Assembly: GCA_019973155.2 (NCBI GenBank) | Contig: BPQB01000093.1 | Location: 1-64,000, forward strand | DNA length: 64,000 bases | From: Phanerochaete sordida | Taxonomy: Eukaryota; Basidiomycota; Agaricomycetes; Polyporales; Phanerochaetaceae | Direction: 5' to 3' | Part shown: in pieces, positions 43,474 to 56,400 of the stretch | Position numbering within the stretch: position 1 is the stretch's first letter | Layout: the number at the start of each line of letters is the position of its first letter | Program-made: the position numbers and the translations under genes | Notes under the pieces: model-generated | Database searches by the model: none | Told to the model about the DNA's origin: nothing | What the model saw: the letters and a program-made list of their open reading frames with translations, nothing else

Positions 43474-46218
43474 TTAGACAATGTTGAACGCCTCGCTCCT
43501 CCATTCTTCGCCACGGGTGGCAGCCTCCGCGCGCTCCTGGGTGCGGTTGACCCAGCCAGAGGGGTGGCCTTTGCCCTGGAGGATCTCGCTGTCGCGCTTG
43601 CTGACGATCTTGAACTGCGCGTTGCGCTCCTCCTTCTTGCTCTGCGCACCGCTCTTGACGCTCTCGGCCTCATCCTTCTTGCGCTGGAACAGCTCCTGCA
43701 GCACCTGCGTCCGGCTCTTGTTGTCGTCCGCCTTCGCCTCGCGCATGCGGTCACGCACACCCGCGAGCTGTCCGTCGACGTACTCGAGCGCGGTCCGCAC
43801 CGAGTCCGCGACAGCCTTCTGGATCTGCTTCTTGACGAGACCTGTCGCGAGCGGGCGCAGCGTCTTGTAGAGCAGGTCGTGCTTGGAATCGCGGATCGAG
43901 AACTTGAGCGTGTCGATCTTGACCTGGACGTCCTTGACGTGGAAGACGCTGCTGGGATCCTTGTCCGCGCTACGAATGTGTGCAGTGACGGTCATGCCTT
44001 GACCTCCGAGAAGAACGTCCGCGAGACCAGAGTCCTGGAGCTTGGGCATGCCAGTCTTCTTGTGGAAGTAGAACGCGACGTCCTTCATGTCAGCCTGAAT
44101 CTGGGCAAACGTGAGGGTGAACTCGTGGTGACGTTCGTCGGTGATAGCGTTGTAGGGCGAGAACTTGATGAAGTTGTGCGCCTCCATCGACACGAAGTTG
44201 GGGAACAGGTTGCGACCAGAGAGCGCGAGGTTCTCGATGACGACATCGAGAGCGTCGTCGGTGTACTCGATGCGCGGGATGGGGACATAGCCAACCTGGT
44301 CCATGAGGCTCGGAAGGATGACCTTGCGAATGTCCATCCAGAGCTCCGGCTTCCACTTGAGGCTGCCCTCGCTGTCGAAGAGGAGGTCGCGCGTAAGGCG
44401 AGCCCAGTCGTCGCCGAAGCGCTGGTTGAGGGGATCGTCGGCGAAAGCCTTAAACCAGGTCTGGGTGCGGTCAAGGAGGTTGTCGAAGTGACCCTTGTAC
44501 TTGTCGTCGTAGAAGCGGCGACCAGTCTCTTTGAGACGGTTGGCCTCATCGTTGCACTGCGGCTCCAGAACGTAGCCGGGCTCGATCAGGACCTATCTCT
44601 CACGTCAGTGTATGCGATAGTATGCGACTCGCCGATGATCGTACCTTGCGAATGTACGTGTCGCACTGCTTGAACCAGTCACGGAGCTCCTCATCCTTCT
44701 GCGAGTCCTCGTACAGGTCGTGCATAGCATCACCGATGATGCTCAGGCTCATGCCATTGGCAAAGCGCTCCAGCAGAGTGCGGAGCTCGGTCGTTGCCTG
44801 AGAGAGAGAGGTATCGGACTTGAGCTGCTGGTGCGAGTCGTTGGCGTGGTTCGCCACCGCGCGCCCGTGCGAAGCGTACTCCTCGAGGTAGTCGATGAGC
44901 CAGCGAATAGACTCCTGGTAGTCCTTGTGCTTCTGGCATTCGACGATAACCTGGGTATATGCGCGTTAGAAGTCGAGTATATCCTGCCGCAGCTCGTCAC
45001 ACACCTTCTTGCCACGGAAGATGAACTGGTCGCGGCGCTCTTCGGGGAAGTACTCGTCAGCGAGGAAGCGCTTGGCGCGGTCGACCTGGTCGCTGGCCTT
45101 GTCCCGCTGCTCGGCCGCTCGGTCCTTGTGCTCCTGCGGGACACGATCCAGGAAGTTGTCACGGGTGTTGCGAAGCTTGTTCATGAAGCCATTCTTCTTC
45201 GCCTGTGCCTCCTCCGGGTCGGAAGGAATGGGGTCGCCGCCAACGGCGTTCTGAGTATCTTCCTTCTGCCTCTGAGCCTCCTCCTGCGCGCATAGTTAAA
45301 ATGGAATATCCAAAGGCAAATGCTGGCATTCACATACCTGAGCACGGGAGACGACTTCATCCTTCTTGCGCTGGGCCTCATCGACGACCTCGTCGCCACG
45401 ACGAACCTCGCCATCGCGCTCAACGACAGTACCGGTCTGTGCATCACCCTCGCGGGGGTTGTGCCTGATGGTGGCATCGACGCCTGGGACGTTGGCCTCG
45501 AGAACCTGCCAGGAATCTCTGTATCAGACCTAATTCGGGATATTCTGAGAAGGAATACACGTACGGGAGTCTCGTTGGGGCCTGCGGTACGACCACCCTC
45601 GGTGTGGAAGGTGTCGTTGGGGGCGGTATCATCGACAGTGCGAAGACGCTCTTCGTCGGGGCGCGCCTTCTCGGCCGCCTTCATGGCACCGCGCGCGAAG
45701 AGGTCGCGACCGATGACAGAGAAGTCACTGAGGAGCTTGCGGACCTCGGCGTTGGTGAGGAGGAGGGTGAGGAGGGTGCGGAGGTGCGCGACGGCTTGCT
45801 GAGCATCGCTCTTGGCCTTCTGCTGGTCGACGGGGATGACCTCGTTCGGGTCCTTCTTCGCCTTGTCGAAGTCGGTGTCGCGCGTGTGCCAGACGAAGTT
45901 CTGGAAGAGCTCGTCCGCGTTCTTCTCTTTGACCATGAGACGCGCGGTCTCGATGATGTCGCGCGTGTCCGCAATGAGCTTCTTGCCCTCGGGCGAGAGG
46001 TCGCTCTCGGGCACGGGCGAGTGGTTGACGACGTACTGCAGCGTGCGGTCGATCTGCTCGTTGGTGGGCATGCGCGACTCCTTGAAGGCGTTGATGACGC
46101 CATAGAAGCGCAGCTTGCGGTCGACGTCGGCGGCCTGCTTCTGCTTGTCGACGGGGTCGACGACGGAGCCCTTGGCGGGGCTGTCCGAGATGTCCTTGGG
46201 AGCGTTTGGAAGAGACAT
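43474..46218 (-). CDS. HAM1-like protein
   Basis: The ATG at 46218 opens MSLPNAPKDISDSPAKG. The N-terminal part has AADVDRKLRFYGVINAFKE, NEQIDRTLQYVVNHSP and KEKNADELFQNFVWHTRDTD, the HAM1 N-terminal domain. A short exon with GDAQTGTVVERDGEV and a charged helical stretch (DEAQRKKDEVVSRAQ) form the linker. The HAM1 C-terminal domain covers 44337-43474 and includes NLFPNFVSMEAHNFIKFSPY, TFAQIQADMKDVAFYFHKKT and a final SGWVNRTQERAEA. Short introns occur near 45570, 45300, 44970 and 44600. No signal or membrane segment. A homologue in Cryptococcus is implicated in cell fusion; the fold resembles lipid-binding proteins, but the molecular role is unknown. Confidence 0.88.
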
Positions 46219-46645
46219 GGTGGTGTATTGGAATATGAGATGTTAAGACGAGACGGGGTCGTAAACGGGTCGTAAACGTCGAGCGGAGCGGGTCGTAACG
46301 TGAAGAGAGAGAGAGAAAGTTGGGAAGACGAGATGGCGGGTCCGAGGCTTATATTCGTGGAGGACAAGCGATGTCATCACCAGGCTCTTGGGTGGAGCTG
46401 GCCCTGTCCCTGACCTACGTCGTGTCTTCTGCCTCTTTTGGACACTGAAGTAGTACGCGCTCCACCCGAAACTGGACACCCACAGTCATTTTAGTCCCGC
46501 GGTGGCGTACACCAGACCGCGTCAGGTCCCAGGCGCGTGACGTCATCCCCGATCCGTCGCGTCCGTCCCGTCGCAGCCGCCGAGCCCGCTGCCCAGACAT
46601 CCCAGTCTCGTACTCAGCGTTGTATTTCGGACACTGGGACAGAGT
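46219..46645. other. Intergenic region upstream of the HAM1-like gene
   Basis: This is the promoter region of the HAM1-like gene and the 3' flank of the NmrA-like gene. No gene or repeat is seen. Confidence 0.5.
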
Positions 46646-47677
46646 CTAATTCTGCAGTTCTCGCCGGACAAAACCCTCCCAGCTCGTAGGCTCGCGACCG
46701 AGCAGCCACCGCAGTGTGTTGTTGTTCCCAGGAATGCCCCTGCGAAACCCACCGAACATCAGCAGCGACTCCACATACAACATACGAGTACCCACCGCTT
46801 GTCGTAATAGTAGAGCATGCGGTCCAGCGCGTCCGTCGCGTACGCGCTGCCCGGTCTCGCAGTCACGACGCCGCGCTTCAGGATCTCGCTCCGGGGCACG
46901 GCCTCGCACGCGACGCCCGACAGCCCCGCGACGCGCGCGATCGTCTTTGCCACGTCCGCGAGCGCCATGTTCTCGCCGACGAGCTCGTACCGCGCCCGGT
47001 TGTGCGGAGCCGGATCCAACAGCACGAGCCGGGCCACCTGCGCGAGGTCCGCGAGATCCACAAAGCCCTGGAGCACCTGTGGCGTGTACGCGCACATCAG
47101 CGCGCCCGTGTGTGCCGCGCCCTTGACGTCCATGTTCTGCATGAACGACGTCGGCTGCGGGCGGTCAGACCCGGCTCCGACTCGGAGCTGGCGCACGCAC
47201 CTCGAGGATCGTGTAGTCCAAGCCGGACTCGATGAGGAACTCTTCGACCCTGCGTGCGTTCTCAGCGAGAGGGGTTAGAAGAGCCAAGGGAGCTCACCCT
47301 CGCTTCACGTCGTGGTTCAGCAGCTTCGACAGCACAGGGAACAGCACGCTGCAGTACACAAAGTGCTTGACCCCAGCCTTCTTCGCCGCCTCGATGACCG
47401 CGACACCCATCGCGCCTTCGAGCGCATGGAACCCGGGCGCGTTGTGAAACACGGTGTCGACGCCCGCGAGCGCGGGGCCGAGCGTGCTCGCCTCGAGAAA
47501 GTCCGCGATGACGAACGCGCTGCGCGGCAGCTGCGGGTGCGCGGCCTGGACCTTGCGCACCGCGTCCTCGGAGCGCACCATGAGGCGGACGCCGCCCGCG
47601 GGCACGCCGTGCGCGAGCAGCTCCCGGAGCACGAAGCCGGACGTGCGCCCTGACGCGGCGGTGAGGAGGATCGTCAT
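46646..47677 (-). CDS. NmrA-like NAD(P)-binding protein
   Basis: The protein starts MTILLTAASGRTSGFVLREL, a Rossmann beta1-loop-alpha1 with the glycine pattern of NmrA-like atypical short-chain dehydrogenases. VRLMVRSEDAV carries the Arg that usually prefers NADP(H). VDTVFHNAPGFH and GVKHFVYCSVLFPVLSKLLN follow, then PTSFMQNMD, a motif typical of NmrA-like proteins, and YELVGENMALADVAKTIARV. The last exon ends WEGFVRREL. Introns lie near 47290-47215, 47200-47150 and 46800. The usual Tyr-x-x-x-Lys catalytic pair is not seen, so it may be a redox-sensing regulator or a reductase of unknown substrate. Confidence 0.85.
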
Positions 47678-48129
47678 GGGGGCTGGCCCTGCGCTATCAG
47701 CACCGCGCCGCCCCTGTCCTCAGCACTGGCAACTCACGATACAGCTTCCGGGGATAGCGTTATCGCAGGGGGGGCCGCAGACTCCGGCAGGCGTGCCTTT
47801 ATACGAGCCGTCCGCTGCTGGCCCGTTGCGTCATGTCCGCCTCGGCCTGCGATGTCCCGTCCGCATGCTGGCCAGAACGCGAACCGCGCATCGAACCCTG
47901 AGCCAGACCACCTGCATCGAGGCCGAGGCGGCGCGGGAGCAGGAGGAGCAGCCCGCAGCGCAGCCGCCGCGTGCGTCACGCCTAAGCCCGCAGTCACCCG
48001 TGACCAGCGTGCGCGTGACGGCCCGCACGTGAGCCCCCCGCCGTTCGTTCGACTCGGACTCGGACTTGCTCCGCGACGCCCAGCTCTGCGCGCACCTTCC
48101 ACACCAGCCTCGGCGCATACAGGACGACG
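47678..48129. promoter_or_regulatory. Divergent promoter region
   Basis: This separates the NmrA-like gene (minus) from the exonuclease gene (plus). It is GC-rich, and ORFs within it overlap on both strands without domain signal. Confidence 0.4.
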
Positions 48130-50336
48130 ATGGCGTTCAAGAGCTCTGCGGCGCGCTGCAGCCGGCTCACGCCGCCAAGCTCGCCGACGCGGTGGGCCGT
48201 GAGCACCGCTCCGGCGGCGGCGGGCGCAGGTGCGCCCAAGCCGCGCTCGCGGCTCCTTGCGGCGCTCGACGCGGAGATCGACTTCAATGCGCTGTACATG
48301 CTGAATGGGAGCGGAGAAGCTAGGGCTGCCGAGGGGAAGGGCAGAGCGCCGACGGCTGGGGCGAGCTCTGGGAGCGTGCTGAAGAACCCGTATGTCATTT
48401 ACCTGCGGTGTACCCTGTGGAGATCATAATCGGGGCCTTGCAGTGCGCCGTTGTCTGTGCGGAGCCCTGTGCCTCCCGGGTTCACGCCGTACACGAGGAA
48501 TGTCCCAAACACGCTCGTGCCCGTACCAGGCGTGCCGCACCAGTCTCCGAGCCCAAGCATCGAGCCCAAGCCGAAACCCAGAGGACGCAAAGCAGCAGCC
48601 TCCGCGGACACAGAGCCTGTTGCCTCTTCAAGCAAGGTTACCAAGGCCGCGGCGAAGCCAAGAGCGCGCAAGGCTGCTGCACCCAGACCCAAGGCTAGGC
48701 CCGTCGAAGAGGGCCTACAGATGTACTCATGGAAGGACTACAGTAGCTGGAGCCCACAGGTCCACTATGTCCGTACCGAAGAGGAGGCAAACGAGCTCGT
48801 GAAGCGGCTGAAAGGGTGCGTGCCCTGTCGCTCGAGCAAGCGTTTTGGCTGATTGTAGCTTATTGAGTTAGGCCCGTCGGCTTCGACATGGAGTGGAACA
48901 TCACATTATACACCGGCTACCGCACGGTGCGCAAGACTGCTGTTGTACAGCTATGCGACAGGACGACTATTCTGCTTGTGCACCTGGCCGCGATGAAGAG
49001 TAAGTGGTCTTCTACCTCTTACTGTGGACCGTTGTAACACAAAGCGTGCAGAGTTTCCGCGGAAGGTCAAGGTGTGGACCATCACATGTTCAGCAGCTGC
49101 ATGTCGCTAAATTTTGCCAGGAACTGCTCGAAGACCCCAAGATCGAGAAAGTCGGCGTGAACATCCGCCGTGCGTTCTTTGCCCCGTTGCATCACCGTTT
49201 TAGCTAAGATCGCTCTTCGCTTTGCAGAGGACGGTGTGAAGCTTTTTGGCGACTTTCACGTTGCTGCAAGGAATCTCGTCGAGCTAGGCAGCATGGCACA
49301 CCAGGCAGACCCCGCCTTCACCGCGACGTACAAACGCAAGATCGTGAGCCTCGCGAAGATGGTCGCGCTCTACACGCGGCGCGAACTCGACAAGGAGCCC
49401 GACATCCGCATGGGCAACTGGGAGACCAAGCCGCTGCCCGCCACGCAGCAGACCTGTACGTCGCCCCGTGCCTCCCCGCCCGCTCATGCCCGCTGACGGC
49501 CCACAGACGCAGCGAACGACGTCCACTCGGGCCTCATCGTCTACCTCACGCTCTGCAACATCGCACGCATGCACCGCGTCCGGCTCGACCCCGCGCCGTA
49601 CACCTCCGACATCGCCGCCGAGCACGGGCTCGACAAGGCGCCCGACGCGCTGACCGCCGACTGGGCGGAGCTCGCGGCCAAGACGCTCCCCGCGCCGCCG
49701 TCCCTCGCGCCGCGCCCGCCGCCCCCAGCAGTGCCCAAGCCGCCCGCACCGCCGCCTGCGTTCGTGCGGAGCGCGTGGAACCCGAGCGCGGCGGACCTGT
49801 CGGACGCGCTCGCGAGCGTCACGCCGCGCGAGCACCCGCGGCTGCAGCGGGCGGCGCGGGCGCGCGCGTACGAGCTCTGGCACCGCGAGGGGCAGGACCT
49901 CGACGCGGTGCGCGCGGCGCTGCGGACGCCGAAGCGGCCGCTCGCGGCGACGACAGCCATGTGCGTGTTTCGCTGCGCATCTCGGCCTGTGCGCCTTGGG
50001 GTGTGCCTGTGCGGTGTTTTTGCTGACGCGCGTGTCCGCAGATCGTACATCGTGTGGGCGCTCCAGGGCGACGCGCGGCTGCCGTACGAGCTGCCGCGCC
50101 TCAAGGCGCTCGTCGAGAGCGACGCGATGAGCTGGTTCGAGCACGGGCCGTGGGTCCTCGAGCAGGTGCGCCGCCAGCAGGCCGCCGAAGCCGCGGCGGA
50201 GGCACGGAAGCTCGATGCGGCCGAGGAGACGGGTGCAGGGGCGCAAGCTGTGGGCGGCGCGGGTGCAGTGGAGGTGGAGAGCTCGGAGGTGGAGGTCGTG
50301 GTGAGCGACTCGGAGGTGGACGTCTTGAGCGACTGA
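48130..50336 (+). CDS. WRN-type 3'-5' exonuclease (DEDDy)
   Basis: Exon 1 starts at 48130 and splices from a GTATGT donor near 48390 to an acceptor before 48441. A basic Pro/Ala/Lys-rich linker (KPKPRGRKAAASAD, KPRARKAAAPRPK) follows. The nuclease domain begins with VHYVRTEEEANELVKRLKG, then after an intron VGFDMEWN (ExoI, D-x-E), VVQLCDRTTILLVHLAAM, a KVGVNIREDGVKLFGDF block (ExoII Asp) and YAANDVHSGLIVY (ExoIII, Y-x3-D) near 49510. That set matches the DEDDy group nearest to WRN exonuclease. A Pro-rich spacer and a helical C-terminus with an acidic tail follow. Likely role: nuclear DNA or RNA 3' end trimming. There is no helicase domain, as in other fungal and plant stand-alone forms. Confidence 0.9.
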
Positions 50337-50835
50337 TCTCTGATGGTCGCGACCCGTGGTTGTACATCTACGTGCTTTTATCTAGATTATATCCTATTTC
50401 TTGTCGCATGTATCTGTCGAGTCCTGCGTCACCACCGAGAGGCGCGCGCTTCGCAGCATGTGAGGATTCGCACGCCACAAAGGCGTTGCCTGCGTCCTCC
50501 GCAGCATTGCGCAGCCGCCATGCTCAGCATTGGCGAGCACATCGAGGTGAACATCTAGCCTTCTTTCGTCGCTGGATCGCGGTGGACACGAAAAATACGC
50601 CGTCATCTTCGAGGCACGACTCTTCGAAGCTTGGACAGCAAGCTTTGTCTCCTTGTCCGAAACGTTTCTCACTGGCAGAGAGCAGCTCTTCGCAAGTAAA
50701 GTACATCGATTAGTCGTGAAGTCCTAAAAACCGTTTTACACTACAAATACATGAAACCATGCGCAGGGCGCGAAACATGAGCCTCGTGAAAAATATCGTT
50801 ACATCCTAGCGATATGTGCACAGCGCGCGCGCAGC
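50337..50835. other. Convergent intergenic region
   Basis: This is the 3' flank of the exonuclease and OPT transporter genes. Nothing else is recognised. Confidence 0.6.
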
Positions 50836-53453
50836 TCAGCCCCAAGTCGCGGGGCCGAAGGTGCCGTTCTCGGGCACGAGCAGCGGCGTGCCGTTCCAGT
50901 CGGCGGTGTTCTGGAAGACGGTGTTGCCCCACCACGTCTGGATGCTGTTCGCGCCGATCGTGCCGTCCTTGGGGAACTGCAGGCAGAAGAAGATGATGAT
51001 CGTCGAGATCGCGAGGCCCGAGTCGAGGCCGGCGGACAGGACGTCTGGCGCGCGCGTCAGCACGCGGTCAACGAAGGAGAAAGAAGGGATGCTCACAGTT
51101 GTACTTTGTCCACCACGAGAAGTTGCGGCGGCGGACGACGTAGTTGAAGATGAACCCGACGAGGCACCACGCGATGTAGTTCGTCGGCGTCGCAGGCGGG
51201 ATGAGGCCCGTGCCGGTGAAGATGACGGGCCAGTTGACGTACTTGAGCCAGCTGCCGGGGTAGCGCTTCTGGATGAAGTACGAGACGATGGGCACGCCCG
51301 CGCCGATGAGGAAGAACCACATCAGCTTGTTGTAGATCTGGCCCGAGCTGTACTGGCGCGCGGGGCCGATGACGCCCCAGATGATCGACGCCGTGCCGAA
51401 GACGGTCGTGTTCGGGCACGAGAAGCCGTCCTTCTGGTGCGGCGTGCAGATGTCGTCGATGTTGCTGAACACCCAGCTCTGCACGCCGAGCTGCACCGTG
51501 CCCGCGAGCGCCGTCGCGACGACCTGGCACCAGAACATCGGCCGCGGCGGGATCTTCATGTAGTGCCCGAGCTTGAAGTCGCTCGTGAACGTGAGGGCCT
51601 GCGCCATGGTGATGTAGCCCCACGTCTTGAACATCATCATCGCGATGGGGCGGCCGGGCAGCGCGTACCCGATGATGAGCTCCGTGATGACGTTGAGCCC
51701 GACCTGCTGGTTCGTGATCGCCTGGATGATGCCGATGGGGATGACATACACGAAGGAGATGAGGAGCGCGAGGATGAAGGCCCACACCGGCATCTGCGTC
51801 TTCCAGACCTCGATCGTGACGATGCCGAAGACGAACATGATCACGAAGAGCACCGCGTACCACCAGTCGGGCACCTGCGGGTACTTGGCCATGAGCCGCG
51901 CGTGCACGTCGCCCTGCTCGGACATCGAGCGCCGCGACTGCACCCAGATCTGCTTGCGGTAGTACATGATGCAGTGCGTGATCGTCGCGGTGACGGACGC
52001 GAACGAGAGGCCGTACGCGAGCGCGAAGGTCGTCGAGAGGAAGAGCGGCGAGTACGCCTTGTACTTCTCGTAGTCGAACGTGCCCTCGGGCGTGACGATC
52101 TTGCTGACGTCGTACGGGCCGCCGGTGTTGTCGTACGAGCTGTCCGACGAGATGGGCAGGTACTTGGAGTACCACGTGTTCGTGTAGTAGAGGACGGGGG
52201 TGAGGAACCAGAAGAAGAACGCGATCGAGGCGGCGATGTTCGCCTGCGCCCACCATGGCGTAGCGAGTGGGGAGCCGATGAACGTGATCTGGGCCCAGTC
52301 GAATGTGAGCATCGACATTCCGAGACCCGAGGCGGTGCCGAAGAGCTGGTTGACGACGATGTTGTCGGGCGCGATCCAGCAAATCCAGTTGAAGTAGGAG
52401 AGCGCGCCGAACAGGTAGCCGGGGAAGAAGTACCACACGAAGGAGCCGATGAAGACGTAGAGGAAGAACCTCTCACGGCTGACACCTCCGCGGGAACCCA
52501 TACCGGCATACTGCTGCTGGTGGAGGGTGTTGAAGAGCGTGCAGGTGACCAGGTTGGACGGCCAGATCATGGACGGCGGCTGCACCAGGAAGCGACGGGC
52601 GATGCCGCCAATGGAGAAGCCGATCTGTGGGCGGGCAATGCGTCAGCGGCCGGTCAGGCGGGGGTGCGTGGGAGGCGGCGCACCATCTGCGTGGACATGA
52701 CGAGCAGCCATGAATAGCCGAAGGGCGGGTCCTGGTTGTAGTACACGCGCTGCACGGCGACGATATCAGTCTGCGAAGCCCGCGTCACGCTCGTCAGTCG
52801 TGGGAACGGCGGCAGAAGCAGCGGGTGTTCTCACCGCGTAGGCGGAGCCCGAGCCGACATTGGCCATAATGGTGATGAGGACGTGCTCCTTGATGGAGAA
52901 GGGGCCAGGGTTGAGCGGGATGCCGAAGATCTTCACGCGCGGGACGACCCGTGCCCAGAGGTTCATGAGGGGGAAGGAGATCAGCTGGGCGACGATCTGG
53001 CGGGGCGCATGCGTGAGCGGGTGCTGTGTGCGGCGCGGAAGGACGAGCACGCACACCGGTGATGGTCACGGACGGATACCGGAAGAAGAAGAACTGGTCA
53101 AGGCCAGGGATGATGATGGCCCAGATCAGCCCGACGAACCATGCGCGGAACGTCGCGCACGGCATGTCGGGGTCGTCGGTGTTGGCGACGGCGGAGCGGA
53201 CCTCGGGGTACGGCGAGTCGTCCTCTGCAGTGGGAAGCAATGAGCGGGATGCATGCAGCCAGTAATGGGTAGGTGCTCTCACCGAGGTACTCGGTACCGT
53301 CGGCCAAGTTAGGGTCGTCAAAGTCCGACGTGGGGACAACATCTGTGGGAGCAGGCGCATCAGAGATGAATGCGGGAAGGCGGGGGTGGGGCACCGACGC
53401 TGTTTCTCGTTGTCGAACCGTTCCTTCTCGTGGACGGAGGAGGCAGACGACAT
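50836..53453 (-). CDS. Oligopeptide transporter, OPT family
   Basis: The ATG at 53453 (MSSASSVHEKERFDNE) opens a hydrophilic N-terminus. The first membrane part reads FRAWFVGLIWAIIIPGLDQF, then NPGPFSIKEHVLITIMANVG, the signature NPGPF-x-x-KEH of OPT proteins. The large exon has GIARRFLVQPPSMIWPSNLV and FLYVFIGSFVWYFFPGYLF, then a run of about ten more membrane segments, the DWAQITFIGSPLATPWWAQ loop and PDWWYAVLFVIMFVFGIVTI. The C-terminal exon ends in FGPATWG. Roughly 14-16 membrane segments are expected. It imports tetra- or pentapeptides or related compounds with protons across the plasma membrane. Introns are short (near 53270, 53060, 52830, 52640 and 51100). Confidence 0.95.
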
Positions 53454-56400
53454 GGTGGGCCGGTAGGGCACGGGGACAGATGTATGCGGGCGCACATGCG
53501 GGGCGGGCTGGAGGGCTTTATAGCTCGGCGGAGGGTGCGCTGGCCTGTGGGTGTTATCTGTGTACCTGACTGTGGGAGAGCACTGGAATAGATCCAGCGG
53601 AGGGGGATGATGGAGACAACATGGAGTCGCGCGCAGAGTTCGTGCGACTGGGCCCGGAATCAGAAGCAGCGGCCCATGTGCTCGGAGAAACATCGTGCAC
53701 AGACGTCAATTGATAGCTCCCCGCCCGAGCCCCCCGCCGGCCCCCGGCCAGGCCCGCGCGCAACCGCTCCCAGCGACCGTTGCGCTACCCACACGCCGCC
53801 GCCGCGCCCGCCACGGCGCCACGTCCTGGAGCACGCCGCACCACCCGCGGGGCCGTGCGCGCGCGCGGGCGCGAGGGCCGCCGCGCACCGACCCGAGCCT
53901 TATCGCACGCTCGCCCGGACGCCCGCGCATCCACATGGGCCCGCCTGAAAGGACCAGATCTGCGCGAGCCGGCCCCTCACGCCTCTCACAGGCACCGCGC
54001 CTGCGCATACGCCCCGCGTTCGGTGCCCAGGGGGTGTGTCCATGTGGGTGGCGGCGGCCGGCGCGTGCGCGCGCCACGGCATCGCCAGCGCCGCGGGGTC
54101 CGAACTCGCGCGTGCGCCGTGTGGCGGCTGCTGGGCCCGCGGGCAGTCGTGTGAGCGCAGGCGTGCGGCACGGCGGCGGCGCATGGCGGGGGTGTCCGCC
54201 GCCGCGCGCACTGTCCTGGCGACGCAAGCGAAATGGCACGGCTTTGATGGGTGTCGCCGGTCGAAGCGCGAGAAGCAGCGAATTAGAGTCGCCCTTGCCG
54301 GCGGATGCTATCAGAGGCGATACGAAGCTCCTTGCAGTGCGGTCTTGTCCGAAAATACACCTAGTTCGCGAGGCTTCTGCGGGGCATTAGCTCGCGGTGC
54401 CCTGTGCGCAAGTCGAGTTCCTGGTCCCGTGCGCCGCAGCAACGCCGACGGGCAGCGGGGCGTCACAGCAAGGTGCGTGAGAAGCCCACCTGCAGGGGCC
54501 GTAGCATTTGGCCCTTCGCAGGTGCCAGCGCTGCCAGTGCGGATGCCAGCGAGCTGCCAATGCCCAACAGCGTACGGTAGCGCGCTTTCCGGAGTCGGGG
54601 TCGGCGAGGGGACGCTGGGAGTGGGTGCAGCCGGACGGGGAGCCTGTCGTGCTTCTTTCTCGCCTGCGATAACGCGCTGACAGGAGGCTGAGTGGCAGCC
54701 CGCGAGCACATGGTGCCTGCCAGCGGCGCGCCGCCACCACTGATGTCTGCGCGCGGACGGGGGCCACCTGAGCGCGGCCATTTGACCTCGCGCGACCCAG
54801 GCCCGCCCGCTCGCTCTTGGAACGGCAGCAGGATGCCCCGCCCGCACAGAGGCCTCCGCTGGGCGCGACCCTGCACTACGCGAGACCAGTGCAGGCGGCG
54901 GCCGTGGAAATCACCTGCGTGCGGCCTGCCGGGCTCATATCACGACGCATCAAAGGCTGTTGGGAGGGCCACACATATGAAGCTGTATATGAACGGGTCC
55001 GTCGGGGCCATCCAGGGTAGCCGCGAAACCCGCGGGCGCGGGCGCGCCTGCGACAGCGGAGAAGGGCGGCCGTCGCGAGAGGCGTGTCGGCGTCGGCGTC
55101 GGCGATAAGCCTCGGGCGAGACCAGCTTGCGCACGAGACAGCGAGCGGGTCGGCGAGCTGGGCTTCGGAGAGGACGGATGTACGCACGGGATGGCGCACA
55201 GATCGGGGAGTGCGGCTTCGCCTCGCACGCCGCCCAGCGCCATCTGCGCGTGCGCGGGCTCTTCTGGAAGCCCGCGTAGAACAGACGGGTGCACACCGTC
55301 GCGCGGCGCGACGTCTCTGCGGAAACGCGTCGCCGATATGTCCGCAGAAGCACACCGCAGAGAAGAGGCGAGCGAGCAGCGCGAACCCGCGAGGATCGCC
55401 TGTGCTTCCCTGTCGGCGCGTCGCCGTCGCCGCGAAGGTGCGCGCGGGCGGCGCGGGTCCCGTCGTCACCGCCGCGCGTGCGAAGCAGCTGTGAGTCCCG
55501 ACTTCGCTGCCTCTTGCGCGCAGCCGTGCTGTGTCGCGTGCGCGCCCGCCGCTCGAAATGTTCCGCCTAGGCGTGTCCTGCCCGCTGCGGATTCAGTCCG
55601 CCGGCCGCGCCGCGATGACATACGCGACACTGGCTGACAATGAACGCGATAAATTGGCGGCACGCGTGCGAGGATCCGCCTCGAAGTAGCAGCGGCAGGG
55701 GATGGCTGGGGCGCCGTCGATGTGCGTCCGCATGGTGCGCGCAAGCTTAACCTTGTTCGGGCTGGCAATCGCTGCGAATGCACTGCTATCCGTGTGAGAA
55801 TGCAATTATGACGGCCAGGCACGGCACGGGGGGCCTGCACTCACATGGTGCTGCTCATAGATGGCGCAGCCATCGCGGGCGGTGCGACTCGATAAGCCCT
55901 TTGCGGCGTATGACCCGAGGCGGCGGCTGGGCGCACGGGCGACACGGCGTGGGCGCGCGACCGGGAGGCCAAATGCGGGACAGCAGGCGGGTTCTCCTGG
56001 GCCTGTGGGACGCTGGTGGCGGCACCGAAGAGCCTCCATGGTTCCGTCGCGTTTCAGTGGGACTAAGAATAGCGCGGCGGAGGGCGGGTGCAGTCGAGCT
56101 TGGTTGATGATGATAGGACTGTAGAAGCGCATACGCTGCAGTGGCAGACGCCTCGGTGGCCGCGCGCTGCGTCGATAGCACCTTGAAGTCGTCTTGTAAG
56201 CCGCTGCGCACGCGACCCGTGATGAACGGCTGTCGGTCATCGCGTCCGAAATGCTGCTCGCCGGGTGCACATCATCCTGCTGAGGGCGAAGTGCGATCAG
56301 CACGGTCGGAGCGCCACTATCGTTCGCCACGAACGCAAAATGAGTGTCAAGTCGCGTTACTGTCGAAAACCTGCGACGCACATGGTACCGAAAATTAGCC

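Noticed and set aside
50816..52717. 633-codon plus-strand ORF
   Set aside because: It is the antisense shadow of the OPT transporter, with Asp/Arg/Val-rich sequence expected from reversed GC-rich codons.
54036..54680. 214-codon plus-strand ORF in the gene desert
   Set aside because: Composition fits chance translation of GC-rich DNA, and competing ORFs of similar length exist on other frames.
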